Source: Acetobacter cerevisiae | Lineage (GTDB): Bacteria > Pseudomonadota > Alphaproteobacteria > Acetobacterales > Acetobacteraceae | Length of the DNA stretch: 64,000 nt | Assembly: GCF_001580535.1 (NCBI RefSeq) | Contig: NZ_LHZA01000151.1 | Coordinates: forward strand, 1 to 64,000 | Direction: 5' to 3' | In this document: positions 45,621 to 54,283 of the stretch, piece after piece | How the letters are laid out: every line of letters begins with the position of its first letter | How positions within the stretch are numbered: position 1 is the stretch's first letter | Translations under genes and position numbers: made by a program | The notes under the pieces: model-generated | The model's input: only the letters and a program-made list of their open reading frames with translations | Databases searched by the model: none | What the model was told of the DNA's origin: nothing

Positions 45621-46514
45621 ATGCCCAAGTTTAACAGAACAGCCGCTCTTTCTGCGGCTCTCCTGTCAATTTCCGTTGCGCTGGCACCGTCTGCCATGGC
45701 TCAGAACGCTGGGGGCGGTGGCTGGTTTGTGCCTAAGGCCGCCCAGCAGCCTGCGCCTCCGGCTGCTCACACCCAGCGCCGGGCACCGTCCCCGGTTCCG
45801 CTGCCTGCCGCCCCGGCTGACAGCAGCGAAGCAGACCAGCAGCAGACCCCGCCGGTTCTGCCGCTGCCGCCCATTCCCTCCATGCAGGATCTGCCCAAGA
45901 GCGTTGCTCCGCCGGCAACCGTTATTGGTGTGATCAGTGTCTCCGGTGTCATGCGTCAGTCCAGTGCAGCCATGCAGGTGGAACGCACGCTGGGTGGCCG
46001 TCGTGATGCGCTGGCACAGGACCTGCAGAAAGAGCAGGCTGGCTGGCGGGATGAGCAGCAGAACCTGCAGGCTCAGGCCAAGTCCATGACGTCTGACCAG
46101 ATTCAGAACCGTGAACGCAGCCTGCAGAACCGCGTGATGAAGGCGCAGCGCGATTTCCGTAATCGCAACCGCATCATTCAGGAAGCCGCTCAGGTTTCTC
46201 TGGGCCAGATCGAGCGTGAGCTGGTTCAGGTGATCCAGAAAGTTGCCGCCTCCCACGGGATGAACCTCGTGCTGCATAGCGAGCAGGTTGCTCTGCATGT
46301 GGACGGGCAGGATATTACCAACGAAGTGGCCAAGCAGCTGAACGGCGTGCTGCCGTCCGTGTTTATTCCGGACGCCAATGTGGATCCGGAAGTGCTGGCA
46401 AAATCTGGCAAGATGCCGACCACGGCAGATGCGGATCAGGAAGCGCCTGCTACGGGCCCGGCCCCGGCAGCAGCTCCTGCGGCTCCGGCCGCCGCTCCGG
46501 CAGCGCATAAGTAA
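45621..46514 (+). CDS. OmpH/Skp-like periplasmic chaperone
   Basis: Escorts unfolded outer-membrane proteins to BAM. After a signal peptide (ending SAMA-QN), a long Pro/Ala-rich stretch (about residues 30-100) precedes the OmpH domain VIGVISVSGVMRQSSAAMQVE, a coiled-coil arm (DLQKEQAGWRDEQQNLQAQ), and the closing VAASHGMNLVLHSEQV. A C-terminal Ala/Pro tail follows. At 297 residues it is much longer than E. coli Skp (161). ATG 45621 (an ATG at 45618 is adjacent) follows GAGG overlapping the bamA stop. It is two bases ahead of lpxD. Confidence 0.9.
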   Translation: MPKFNRTAALSAALLSISVALAPSAMAQNAGGGGWFVPKAAQQPAPPAAHTQRRAPSPVPLPAAPADSSEADQQQTPPVLPLPPIPSMQDLPKSVAPPATVIGVISVSGVMRQSSAAMQVERTLGGRRDALAQDLQKEQAGWRDEQQNLQAQAKSMTSDQIQNRERSLQNRVMKAQRDFRNRNRIIQEAAQVSLGQIERELVQVIQKVAASHGMNLVLHSEQVALHVDGQDITNEVAKQLNGVLPSVFIPDANVDPEVLAKSGKMPTTADADQEAPATGPAPAAAPAAPAAAPAAHK

Positions 46515-46516
46515 GG

Positions 46517-47602
46517 ATGACCAGCACCACAGCGTCTTCCGGGCCTGCTGACCCCCGGTTTTTTACGCGGTCTGGTCCGTTTGACGGGCAGGCTCTGGCT
46601 GAAGCAGCCGGAGCCACGCTGGTCCCGCCGCGGGAAGGCTCTCTTCCCGCTGAGGGTTATGCCGGCATCGCCCCCCTGCAGGTTGCTGGCGCTCAGCATG
46701 TCAGCTTTCTGGATAACCGCCGCTACGCCCATCTGCTGGAAGGCACAAAAGCCGGTCTGGTGATTGTGGCTCCGGCTTTTGCAGACAAGGTTCCGGCGCA
46801 CTCAGCTGCACTGGTTTCCTCCACGCCGTATCTGGCATGGTCGCGTGTTGCGCGGTTGTTTCACCCCAAGGCACCGGCACAGCCGGGTATTCACCCTCTG
46901 GCGGTAGTTGATGCCAGCGCGGTCGTGGATCCCTCTGCTGAAATTGGCCCGTTTGTGGTGGTGGGTGCACGGGCGGAAATTGGCCCGCGCTGCATCATCA
47001 ATTCTCATGCTGTAGTGGGTGAGGGCGTGGTGCTGGCGGCAGATTGTCGCATTGGCTGCCATGTCACCCTTTCTCACGCCACACTGGGGGAACGGGTGAT
47101 TATTCTGCCGGGTGCGCGCATCGGGCAGGATGGCTTCGGCTTTGCCGTGGGGCCGAACGGGTTTGAGACGGTGCCGCAACTCGGGCAGGTGGTGCTTGAG
47201 CATGATGTTGAGATTGGCGCAAACACCACAATTGATCGCGGTTCTGTGAATGATACCGTGATTGGTGCAGGCTCCCGGCTCGACAATCTGGTTCAGATCG
47301 GCCACAACGCCCGGCTTGGACGGTGTTGTATCGTGGTGTCTCAGGCCGGTATTTCGGGCTCCACTGTGCTGGAAGACTATGTGACCGTCGCAGCGCAGGC
47401 AGGCCTTATTGGGCATATCCGCATTGGGGCCAAGGCGCGTATTGGAGCGCAATGCGGCGTGATGTCTGATGTTGAGGGCGGCGCTGATGTGATTGGCAGT
47501 CCTGCCATGCCGTTCCGGGAGTTTTTCCGGAATGTGGCGGTGTTGCGCAAGCTGTCCAAAAAAGCGTCTGGACCGGCAGAAGGCGGTTCGGGCAAGGGTT
47601 GA
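46517..47602 (+). CDS. lpxD: UDP-3-O-acylglucosamine N-acyltransferase
   Basis: Third step of lipid A synthesis; adds the N-linked hydroxyacyl chain from ACP. The 361-residue protein has the N-terminal uridine-binding domain (VSFLDNRRYAHLL) and a left-handed beta-helix of hexapeptide repeats, including GQDGFGFAVGPNGF and QIGHNARLG. C-terminal helical region ends the protein. Confidence 0.97.
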   Translation: MTSTTASSGPADPRFFTRSGPFDGQALAEAAGATLVPPREGSLPAEGYAGIAPLQVAGAQHVSFLDNRRYAHLLEGTKAGLVIVAPAFADKVPAHSAALVSSTPYLAWSRVARLFHPKAPAQPGIHPLAVVDASAVVDPSAEIGPFVVVGARAEIGPRCIINSHAVVGEGVVLAADCRIGCHVTLSHATLGERVIILPGARIGQDGFGFAVGPNGFETVPQLGQVVLEHDVEIGANTTIDRGSVNDTVIGAGSRLDNLVQIGHNARLGRCCIVVSQAGISGSTVLEDYVTVAAQAGLIGHIRIGAKARIGAQCGVMSDVEGGADVIGSPAMPFREFFRNVAVLRKLSKKASGPAEGGSGKG

Positions 47603-47647
47603 ACAGATACCGGGCGCTGTCCGGCTGAAAAAGGTGGTCTAGGGGAC

Positions 47648-48124
47648 GTGGAGACGAAACAAGAATCGCAGCAGGACGTTCAGACAATCGATGCGATTGA
47701 CGTCACGCGCATTATGCAAGCGATTCCGCACAGATATCCTTTCCTGCTCATCGACCGGATGGTGGATATCAGGCTCGGGGAAGAAGCAACCGGTATCAAG
47801 AATGTCTCGGTTAACGAGCCGTTCTTTCCGGGGCATTTCCCTGTGCGCCCTGTCATGCCCGGTGTGCTGATTGTTGAAGCCATGGCGCAGACAGCGGCCA
47901 CGCTGGTGGTGCTGACGCTGGGTAAGGCTTTTGAGGGCAAGGTTGTCTATTTCATGACAATCGAGAATGCCAAGTTCCGCAAGCCTGTGGAGCCGGGTGA
48001 CCAGCTGCGCATCCATGTTGTGAAGGAACGCCACCGCGCCAATGTGTGGAAGTTCCGTGGTGTGGCCAAAGTGGATGGTGTCTCTGTGGCGGAAGCAACG
48101 TTCAGCGCCATGATCATGGGTTGA
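47648..48124 (+). CDS. fabZ: 3-hydroxyacyl-ACP dehydratase FabZ
   Basis: Hot-dog-fold dehydratase of fatty acid synthesis that competes with LpxA/LpxD for hydroxyacyl-ACP. The 158 residues show [12 protein letters not shown], the catalytic His in [14 protein letters not shown] and Glu in IVEAMAQ, and [15 protein letters not shown] start at 47648 close behind an AGGGGA. Confidence 0.97.
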   Translation: METKQESQQDVQTIDAIDVTRIMQAIPHRYPFLLIDRMVDIRLGEEATGIKNVSVNEPFFPGHFPVRPVMPGVLIVEAMAQTAATLVVLTLGKAFEGKVVYFMTIENAKFRKPVEPGDQLRIHVVKERHRANVWKFRGVAKVDGVSVAEATFSAMIMG

Positions 48125-48165
48125 GCCCCCCGTTATTTTTGAGATAATTGTTGCTAAATATCCTG

Positions 48166-48200
48166 ACCTGCCCGGAAAACGCCCGTTTTTTGGGGCAGGT
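48166..48200 (+). other. hairpin between fabZ and lpxA
   Basis: ACCTGCCC (48166-48173) pairs perfectly with GGGCAGGT (48193-48200), and AAAACG/CGTTTT pair inside it. No T-tract follows the stem. Its outer arms resemble those of the argB-dapD hairpin. Confidence 0.55.
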
Positions 48201-48259
48201 GTTCCCGCAAGCTTATTGTGGCGTACGGGAAGCAGACAGGTGAAAGAGGAGTAGAACTG

Positions 48260-49117
48260 GTGCATGCAGTAGGAGAAAACGGGGGGGCGCGTGTTCACCC
48301 AACCGCCATTGTTGCATCAGAGGCTCAGCTTGGGCGTGGCGTGGTTATCGGTCCGTGGTGTTCCGTTGGCCCGAATGTGGTGATTGAAGACAACGTGGAG
48401 CTGATTTCCCACGTTGTGGTGGATGGTCATACGCGCCTTGGCGCGGGATCTCGCTATTTCCCATTCAGCACCGTCGGCATGGCACCACAGGATCTTAAAT
48501 ATAAAGGTGAGCCGACCCGCTGTGAGGTCGGTGCCCGTACGGTGGTGCGTGAGCACGTCACCATCCATCGTGGCACCGCCGTAGGGAGCGGGCTGACGCA
48601 CATTGGTGACGATGTGCTGATTATGGCCAATGCCCATGTTGCGCATGACTGCACGCTGGGTGACCGGGTGATTATCGTCAACAACGTGGTCATGGGCGGC
48701 CATGTGACGATTGAGGATGATGCGCGGGTCATGGGTTCGGCCGCTATTCATCAGTTCGTGCGGATTGGTCACGCGGCGCTGGTTGGCGGCGTGGCTGGGG
48801 TGGAAGCCGATGTCATTCCGTACGGCAGCGTGCTGGGGAACCGTGCGCGGCTTGTCGGCCTGCACTGGATCTGGCTGCGCCGGAATGGTGTGCAGTCGGC
48901 TGAAATCCACCGGATGCGCAAGGCGTTCTTCACGCTGTATCCCAAAGGGGCATCCGAGGATGGTCCGTTTGCGGCGCGTCTTGAAGTCATGCGGCGCGAG
49001 TTTGGGGATGAACCCCGCGTGCGCGAAATTCTTGAGTTTATTGATGCTCCCAGCCGGCGCGGCCTTGTCCGCGTAGCACGTGGAGATTTCAGCACGGCGG
49101 AAACCGAGGGCGCGTGA
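48260..49117 (+). CDS. lpxA: UDP-N-acetylglucosamine acyltransferase
   Basis: First step of lipid A synthesis. The protein is a left-handed beta-helix trimer; visible marks are HPTAIVASEAQLG, SHVVVDGHTRLG, MANAHVAHDC with the catalytic His, and AAIHQFVRIG. GTG 48260 is chosen because AGAGGAG lies 8 bases upstream, giving 285 residues; an earlier in-frame GTG at 48218 lacks this. The stop overlaps lpxI. Confidence 0.96.
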   Translation: MHAVGENGGARVHPTAIVASEAQLGRGVVIGPWCSVGPNVVIEDNVELISHVVVDGHTRLGAGSRYFPFSTVGMAPQDLKYKGEPTRCEVGARTVVREHVTIHRGTAVGSGLTHIGDDVLIMANAHVAHDCTLGDRVIIVNNVVMGGHVTIEDDARVMGSAAIHQFVRIGHAALVGGVAGVEADVIPYGSVLGNRARLVGLHWIWLRRNGVQSAEIHRMRKAFFTLYPKGASEDGPFAARLEVMRREFGDEPRVREILEFIDAPSRRGLVRVARGDFSTAETEGA

Positions 49118-49956
49118 GCGCGCAGCCCGGCGCAGTTGGTATTCTGGCCGGGGGCGGTCCGCTTCCGGCACGCGTGGCCGAAGCTGCTGCGGCAGAAGGG
49201 CGACCGGTTTTTATTCTTGGATTTGATGGATTTGCTGAGCCAGAGGTGATCAACCCCTGGCCGCATCAGCTTGTACGTCTTGGCGCGGCCGGACAGATGC
49301 TGTCCCTCCTGCGGGCGCATGGATGCACGGACCTTGTGCTGATTGGTCCTATTCGTCGCCCCTCGCTCCGTAGCCTGTATCCCGATGCTGAAGGGGCACG
49401 CATTCTCGCCCGACTTGGCCGGGCGCTGTTTGCGGGCGATGACGGGCTTCTGGCGGCTCTGGTCCGTATTCTGGGTGAGGAAGGCTTTTGTGTGCGGGGC
49501 GCGCACGAATTTCTGTCTCATGCCGTGGTGCCTCCGGGCGTTCTGGGTGCTGTTGCACCAGATGAACAGGCGATGGCCGACATCCGCCGTGGCATTGAGG
49601 TTGTGCATGCGCTGGGCCGGATGGATATCGGGCAGGGGTGCGTGGTGCAGAACGGTCTTGTGCTGGCTGTAGAGGCTATGGAGGGCACAGACCGCATGCT
49701 GGCCCGTGCTGGCGAGTGTCGGCAGCCGGGCGAGGGCGGGGTGCTGGTCAAGCTCCTCAAGCCGGGGCAGGATAAGCGGGCGGATATGCCGACCATCGGC
49801 CCTGTCACCGTGCGGAATGCGCATCTGGCGGGCCTGCGCGGCATTGCGTTTGAGGCCGGGCATACCCTGCTGACAGATCGGGATGCCTGCGTGGCCGAGG
49901 CCAATCAGGCAGGATTATTCCTGATTGCGGTAACCCCGGAGCCTCTCACGCCCTAA
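49114..49956 (+). CDS. lpxI: UDP-2,3-diacylglucosamine pyrophosphatase LpxI
   Basis: Hydrolyses UDP-2,3-diacylglucosamine to lipid X, the role LpxH plays in E. coli; LpxI is the usual alphaproteobacterial version (formerly DUF1009). The 280-residue protein shows [28 protein letters not shown], and the C-terminal [17 protein letters not shown] and [12 protein letters not shown] segments. GTG start overlaps the lpxA stop. Confidence 0.95.
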   Translation: MSAQPGAVGILAGGGPLPARVAEAAAAEGRPVFILGFDGFAEPEVINPWPHQLVRLGAAGQMLSLLRAHGCTDLVLIGPIRRPSLRSLYPDAEGARILARLGRALFAGDDGLLAALVRILGEEGFCVRGAHEFLSHAVVPPGVLGAVAPDEQAMADIRRGIEVVHALGRMDIGQGCVVQNGLVLAVEAMEGTDRMLARAGECRQPGEGGVLVKLLKPGQDKRADMPTIGPVTVRNAHLAGLRGIAFEAGHTLLTDRDACVAEANQAGLFLIAVTPEPLTP

Positions 49957-49987
49957 AAACAAAGCGAAACAGAGGAGAGACTGCGCA

Positions 49988-50380
49988 ATGGCAAGTTACT
50001 TGCACACCATGGTCCGGGTGAAAAATCTGGATGACAGTATCGCTTTTTACAAGCTTTTGGGCATGCATGAATTGCGCCGGCGCGAAGTGCCGGACGGTAA
50101 ATATACCCTCGTTTTTATTGGCTATGCGGATAATGCTGCCGGGCAGGCCGAAATCGAACTGACCTATAACTGGGGGCAGGATGATGGCTATGAGGTCGGC
50201 ACCGGCTTTGGGCATTTTGCCGTTGGTGTGCCCGATGTGGCGGCTGCGGTGGAGAAGGTGCGTGCCGGGGGCGGTAAGGTCACGCGAGAGGCTGGTCCGG
50301 TCAAATTCGGCACCTCCATTATCGCGTTTGTCGAAGATCCGGACGGCTACAAGATCGAACTGATCCAGCGCCCGGATTAA
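49988..50380 (+). CDS. gloA: lactoylglutathione lyase (glyoxalase I)
   Basis: Converts the methylglyoxal-glutathione hemithioacetal to S-lactoylglutathione. The 130-residue vicinal-oxygen-chelate protein has its metal ligands at His6 in YLHTMVRV, Glu in AEIELTYNW, His in GFGHFAVGV and Glu in YKIELIQ. GAGGAG lies upstream of the ATG. It closes the plus-strand cluster and is convergent with the next gene, six bases away. Confidence 0.96.
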   Translation: MASYLHTMVRVKNLDDSIAFYKLLGMHELRRREVPDGKYTLVFIGYADNAAGQAEIELTYNWGQDDGYEVGTGFGHFAVGVPDVAAAVEKVRAGGGKVTREAGPVKFGTSIIAFVEDPDGYKIELIQRPD

Positions 50381-50386
50381 GGCTTC

Positions 50387-50938
50387 TCAGGACTGCGGCT
50401 TCTGCTTCAGCCGGAGCAGGGCGCGGTCCAGAGACTCGTCAATGGTTTTGACGGCTTTAAGCACCAGCGGGTCCGTGCTGGTGCCGAGCTGTTCAGCCGC
50501 CAGCATCGCCGGTGAGAGAATATTCCGGATATCGTGGCGCAGTTTAGGGTCGGGTGTGGGGAGTGAGGTCTGAAGGCGCACTGCCGGACCCGACGGCGGC
50601 TGCGAGGCCGTGACCGGGGCTGAACCGACCGGAGCTTCTTCTGCTGCTGGTCTTGCCGACGCAATAGGTGCCGTGGAAGGCGCTGAGGATTCAGCAACCC
50701 CTGCGAACTGGGCATTAGAGAGCGATTCTGCGGGCTGTCGGGCGGAAATATGCCCCGAATCAGTCGGCGCAGGGTGCCGGAAGCGCGTTCCCAGCCAGGC
50801 CCCAAGCCCTGCGGTCAGGGCGACGGGCAGCAGGCCGGCAGGGAAGGACAGGCCCAGCAGGCCCGCCACCAAAGCCCCTAAAAGAGGCAGGCAGAACAGA
50901 AGCAGGACGGTGCTGAGGGGGGATTGAGAGGTGCTCAT
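50387..50938 (-). CDS. membrane protein with a histidine-kinase DHp-like C-terminus
   Basis: A 183-residue protein of no assigned function. Two hydrophobic helices (about 9-30 and 33-50) are followed by a disordered Ala/Pro/Ser linker (55-128) and a C-terminal helical pair (131-178). The latter begins KLRHDIRNILSPAMLAAEQL, which closely resembles the dimerisation/phosphoacceptor helix of histidine kinases with His135 in the phosphoacceptor position. The second helix, DPLVLKAVKTIDESLDRAL, resembles the other DHp helix. There is no ATP-binding domain. It could be a phosphotransfer or scaffold protein, or a degenerate kinase. ATG start, weak SD, convergent with gloA and divergent from rpmH. Confidence 0.65.
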   Translation of the reverse strand: MSTSQSPLSTVLLLFCLPLLGALVAGLLGLSFPAGLLPVALTAGLGAWLGTRFRHPAPTDSGHISARQPAESLSNAQFAGVAESSAPSTAPIASARPAAEEAPVGSAPVTASQPPSGPAVRLQTSLPTPDPKLRHDIRNILSPAMLAAEQLGTSTDPLVLKAVKTIDESLDRALLRLKQKPQS

Positions 50939-50994
50939 GGAGGACCAGCCCTTCTTTTGTCGGCACAGAGTGTGCCGGGACTCTGCCGATATGA

Positions 50995-51023
50995 TTGACG
51001 TTCTCCTTTCTGAACATTATAAG
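50995..51023 (+). promoter_or_regulatory. sigma-70 type promoter of rpmH-rnpA
   Basis: TTGACG (50995-51000), a 17-base spacer and TATAAG (51018-51023), about 65 bases before the rpmH ATG. This is the best consensus promoter I could find in the window, fitting a highly expressed ribosomal protein gene. Confidence 0.78.
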
Positions 51024-51088
51024 CCGGCCCTTCAAGACAGGTGGCTTTGGGCTGCCTGCATATCTGTATCAATGAAGGGAGTGCTGCA

Positions 51089-51223
51089 ATGAAGCGCACT
51101 TATCAACCGTCCCGGCTGGTCCGCAAGCGTCGCCATGGTTTCCGCTCACGTATGGCAACTGTTGGTGGCCGCAAGATCATCGCCAACCGTCGTTCCAAAG
51201 GCCGTAAGCGTCTCTCCGCTTAA
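51089..51223 (+). CDS. rpmH: ribosomal protein L34
   Basis: A 44-residue, very basic 50S protein with the canonical [18 protein letters not shown] start and the KGRKRLSA end. GGGAG lies nine bases before ATG 51089; upstream in-frame residues are not part of the family. Leads the rpmH-rnpA-yidC cluster. Confidence 0.98.
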   Translation: MKRTYQPSRLVRKRRHGFRSRMATVGGRKIIANRRSKGRKRLSA

Positions 51224-51246
51224 GCTTTTTATGGCTTACGGGCATC

Positions 51247-51654
51247 ATGCAACAGCGTGAGCGTCTGGAGGGAGCGGGGGCTGAGCCTGTTCGTTCCCAA
51301 CGCCTTAAAAAGCGGAAAGAGTTTCTCTTTCTGGCCGCGCGTGGGCGTAAAGCGCCCGTGCGGGGGCTGGTGCTCCAGCTTTTTCAGCGCGCCGACTCCA
51401 ATGCACCGCGCATTGGCTTTACCGTGACAAAAAAAGTTGGAAACTCCGTGGTCCGCAACCGCGCCCGCCGCAGGCTGCGCGAGGTTGTCCGCATTGTGGA
51501 AACTGAAACACCTCTTAACGGCCTTGATCTGGTTCTGATTGGCCGCGCTGCAACCCTGAACCGCTCTTTTGCGGATCTGGTGGCAGATTTTCGCAAAGCC
51601 TTGCAGCTGTGTCTTTCTCAGGCTGACCGGAGCGCAAAGCCCGGCCAGAAGTAA
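51247..51654 (+). CDS. rnpA: ribonuclease P protein component
   Basis: Protein subunit of RNase P, which matures tRNA 5' ends. The 135-residue protein has RLKKRKEFLFLAARGRK and the conserved RNR motif in GNSVVRNRARRRLRE. Start ATG 51247, 23 bases after rpmH. A yidD gene, which often overlaps the rnpA end, is not found in the 149 bases before yidC. Confidence 0.95.
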   Translation: MQQRERLEGAGAEPVRSQRLKKRKEFLFLAARGRKAPVRGLVLQLFQRADSNAPRIGFTVTKKVGNSVVRNRARRRLREVVRIVETETPLNGLDLVLIGRAATLNRSFADLVADFRKALQLCLSQADRSAKPGQK

Positions 51655-51803
51655 GACGTCCGCCTGTCCTACAGGGCAGGAAGATGCTTTCCCGGCTTGC
51701 ATTCCTGCTCATCCTGCGCTGGAAACCAGAGTGCCGTGAAGACTCCGTGTTTCGCGGTTAAATTATCTGTTCCGTTTCGTGCAGGGGGGCCAGCAGGCCA
51801 GCA

Positions 51804-53570
51804 ATGGATACAAGACGTCTGATACTGGCAACACTGCTGTCAGCTGCGGTTCTCATCGGGTTTGATTATTTCTTCCCGCAGGCGCCCAAGGCTCCTGTCA
51901 CGCAGCAGACCACGCAAAGTGTTTCTGCGCCGCCGTCTGGTGCTGCGCAGCCTTCTTCCACAGCATCCACACAATCCGCAGGCGATGCGGTGAGTGAGAC
52001 CAACGGGCCGGATGCGCATCTGGCGATTGATGCGCCCGCCGTGCAGGGCTCCATCAATCTGCGCGGTGCGCGGCTGGATGATCTGGTCCTCAAAAAATAT
52101 CGGGAAACCGTCAAGCCGGACAGCCCGGACGTGCGCGTTCTGGCGGATGGCACGGGCTCCAAGCCGGACTTTATTGATTTCGGCTGGCGTGCTCCGTCCG
52201 ATGTCTCGGTGCGTCTGCCCGATTCCCGCACGCTGTGGAAAGCGGACAACACGAAGCTGGATTCGACCCATCCCGTCACCCTCTCATGGGATAACGGGCA
52301 GGGCCTGACGTTTGAAATCGCTCTGGCGGTGGATCAGGACTTCATGTTCACCGTCACCCAGCGCGTGCATAACGCCACGGGTCAGGCGGTGGCGCTGTAT
52401 CCGTACTATCGCGTTAATCGTGGTTACACGCCGGAAACAACCGGCGGCATGCTGGTGCATGAAGGCCCGATTTCCGTCATTGATGGTCGTCTGAACGAAG
52501 GCTCTTACAAAGCCCTGCGCAACGACGGCGTGCCGCCGGATAATGTCTCCTGGAGCCATCAGGGCACAGGCGGCTGGGCTGGTATTACCGACAAATACTG
52601 GCTGATGGCCGTTCTGCCGGACCAGAGCACACAGGTTGTTGGCGCTTATACCTATCTGCCTGCTCAGCACACCTATCAGGTTGGCTTTACGTCTACCGCT
52701 CCGGTGCAGGTTGCTGCGGGCCAGACGGCCTCTTCCGAAGCACATGTGTTTGCCGGTGCGAAGGAAGTGCGTCTGCTGGACCGCTATGAGCACGATCTGC
52801 ATGTGCCCATGTTCTGGAAAGCAGTGGACTTTGGGTGGCTGGCGTTCCTGACGCGCCCGGTGTTCTTCGTGCTGGACTGGCTCTACACGATGATCGGCAA
52901 CTTCGGTCTGGCTCTGCTGACCTTTACCGTGATCGTGAAGCTGCTCTTCCTGCCGCTGACCATCAAACAGATGCGCATGACGTGGAAGACGGCCCGCCTG
53001 AAGCCGAAGGTGGACCAGATCCGCGCCCGCTACAAAGACGACCCGATGGCTATGCAGCAGCATATCATGGGCCTGTATCGGGAAGAGGGCGTGAATCTGT
53101 TCGGGGGCTTCCTGCCGCTGTTCATTCAGGCTCCGGTATTCTGGTGTCTGTATAAGGATCTCTACGTCACCATTGAAATGCGCCACGCGCCGTTCTTTGG
53201 CTGGATTAAGGATCTGTCCGCACCCGACCCGACGAATGTGTTCAACCTGTTCGGGCTGATTCCGTTTGACCCGGCGCAGGTGCTGTCCATCCTCTCGCTT
53301 GGCGCATGGCCGATCCTGTATGGGGCCACCATGTTCCTGATGCAGAAGATCAGCTCCAGCTCCACCAACATGGACCCGGCACAGCAGAAGGTGATGGCCT
53401 TCATCCCGCTGGTGTTCACCTTCTTCATGGCGCATCAGCCGGTTGGTCTGGTGATCTACTATGCGTGGAGCAACCTTCTGACCGCACTGCAGCAGTTCAT
53501 CATCCTCGGGCGCTTCAAGGCGGCTGACAAAAATGCTGATGCCAAGACGACCGTAGTGAGCAAGCGCTGA
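51804..53570 (+). CDS. yidC: membrane protein insertase YidC
   Basis: Inserts and folds inner-membrane proteins, alone or with SecYEG. The 588-residue protein has the N-terminal helix ILATLLSAAVLIGFDYFFP, a large periplasmic domain (about 60-350), and the conserved insertase core of five helices with FGLALLTFTVIVKLLFLPLT and MFLMQKISSS. A Ser/Gln/Thr-rich linker follows the first helix. Overlaps engB by one base (TGATG). Confidence 0.98.
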   Translation: MDTRRLILATLLSAAVLIGFDYFFPQAPKAPVTQQTTQSVSAPPSGAAQPSSTASTQSAGDAVSETNGPDAHLAIDAPAVQGSINLRGARLDDLVLKKYRETVKPDSPDVRVLADGTGSKPDFIDFGWRAPSDVSVRLPDSRTLWKADNTKLDSTHPVTLSWDNGQGLTFEIALAVDQDFMFTVTQRVHNATGQAVALYPYYRVNRGYTPETTGGMLVHEGPISVIDGRLNEGSYKALRNDGVPPDNVSWSHQGTGGWAGITDKYWLMAVLPDQSTQVVGAYTYLPAQHTYQVGFTSTAPVQVAAGQTASSEAHVFAGAKEVRLLDRYEHDLHVPMFWKAVDFGWLAFLTRPVFFVLDWLYTMIGNFGLALLTFTVIVKLLFLPLTIKQMRMTWKTARLKPKVDQIRARYKDDPMAMQQHIMGLYREEGVNLFGGFLPLFIQAPVFWCLYKDLYVTIEMRHAPFFGWIKDLSAPDPTNVFNLFGLIPFDPAQVLSILSLGAWPILYGATMFLMQKISSSSTNMDPAQQKVMAFIPLVFTFFMAHQPVGLVIYYAWSNLLTALQQFIILGRFKAADKNADAKTTVVSKR

Positions 53571-54247
53571 TGCCTGAAGCCGGAACAGACTTTCGTGAAC
53601 TGACGAATGACGAGCAGATTGCCGCCGCCCTGGAAGAGGGGCGGCGGCTTTTTGCCGGTTCGTGCGACTTCATTTTCGGAGCGCAGAAGCTCGGGCAGTT
53701 GCCGCCGCAGACGCTGCCGGAAATTGCGTTTGCCGGACGTTCCAACGTGGGTAAGTCCACGCTGGTCAACGCGCTGACAGGCCGCAAGACGCTGGCCCGT
53801 GCGTCCTCCCAGCCGGGCCGCACCAAACAGCTGAACTTTTTTGACCTCGCCCATCGGCTGATGCTGGTGGATATGCCGGGCTACGGCTTTGCCAAGGCGG
53901 CGAAGTCGGTCAAGGAAGACTGGCAGGAAATGATGTTTGACTACCTGCGTGGCCGCCCCGGCCTGCGGCGGGTGATGCTGCTGCTGGATGCGCGCATTGA
54001 AGTCAAACCGCATGATCTGGAAGTGATGAAGCTGCTGGACCGCGCAGCCGTCAGCTTTCAGGTGGTGCTGACCAAGTGTGATGCCGTCAAGCCGACGGCT
54101 CTGGCCCGCAAGGAAGAAGAGGTTCTGGCTCTGACCAAACGCCACCCTGCGGCGTGCCCCTTCCTTTCCGTGACCAGCAGCGAGACCGGGCTGGGCATTG
54201 AGCAGCTGCGCGCAGAACTTGCGGCGTTTGCTCTGCCGCCGCAATAA
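53570..54247 (+). CDS. engB: ribosome biogenesis GTPase EngB/YsxC
   Basis: GTPase needed for 50S assembly. G1 is GRSNVGKST, G3 DMPGYGFA, G4 TKCD, in 225 residues with an N-terminal extension (about 40 residues) before the GTPase domain. Its ATG overlaps the yidC stop, the conserved alphaproteobacterial neighbour. Confidence 0.95.
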   Translation: MPEAGTDFRELTNDEQIAAALEEGRRLFAGSCDFIFGAQKLGQLPPQTLPEIAFAGRSNVGKSTLVNALTGRKTLARASSQPGRTKQLNFFDLAHRLMLVDMPGYGFAKAAKSVKEDWQEMMFDYLRGRPGLRRVMLLLDARIEVKPHDLEVMKLLDRAAVSFQVVLTKCDAVKPTALARKEEEVLALTKRHPAACPFLSVTSSETGLGIEQLRAELAAFALPPQ

Positions 54248-54283
54248 CCCCCCGGCAGGATTATCGAGCAGGATTTTCAGCCC

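Noticed and set aside
51687-51764. 25-codon frame as a possible truncated yidD
   Set aside because: The translation lacks YidD motifs (no Cys-Ser-x-Tyr region) and stops early; no support for a gene.
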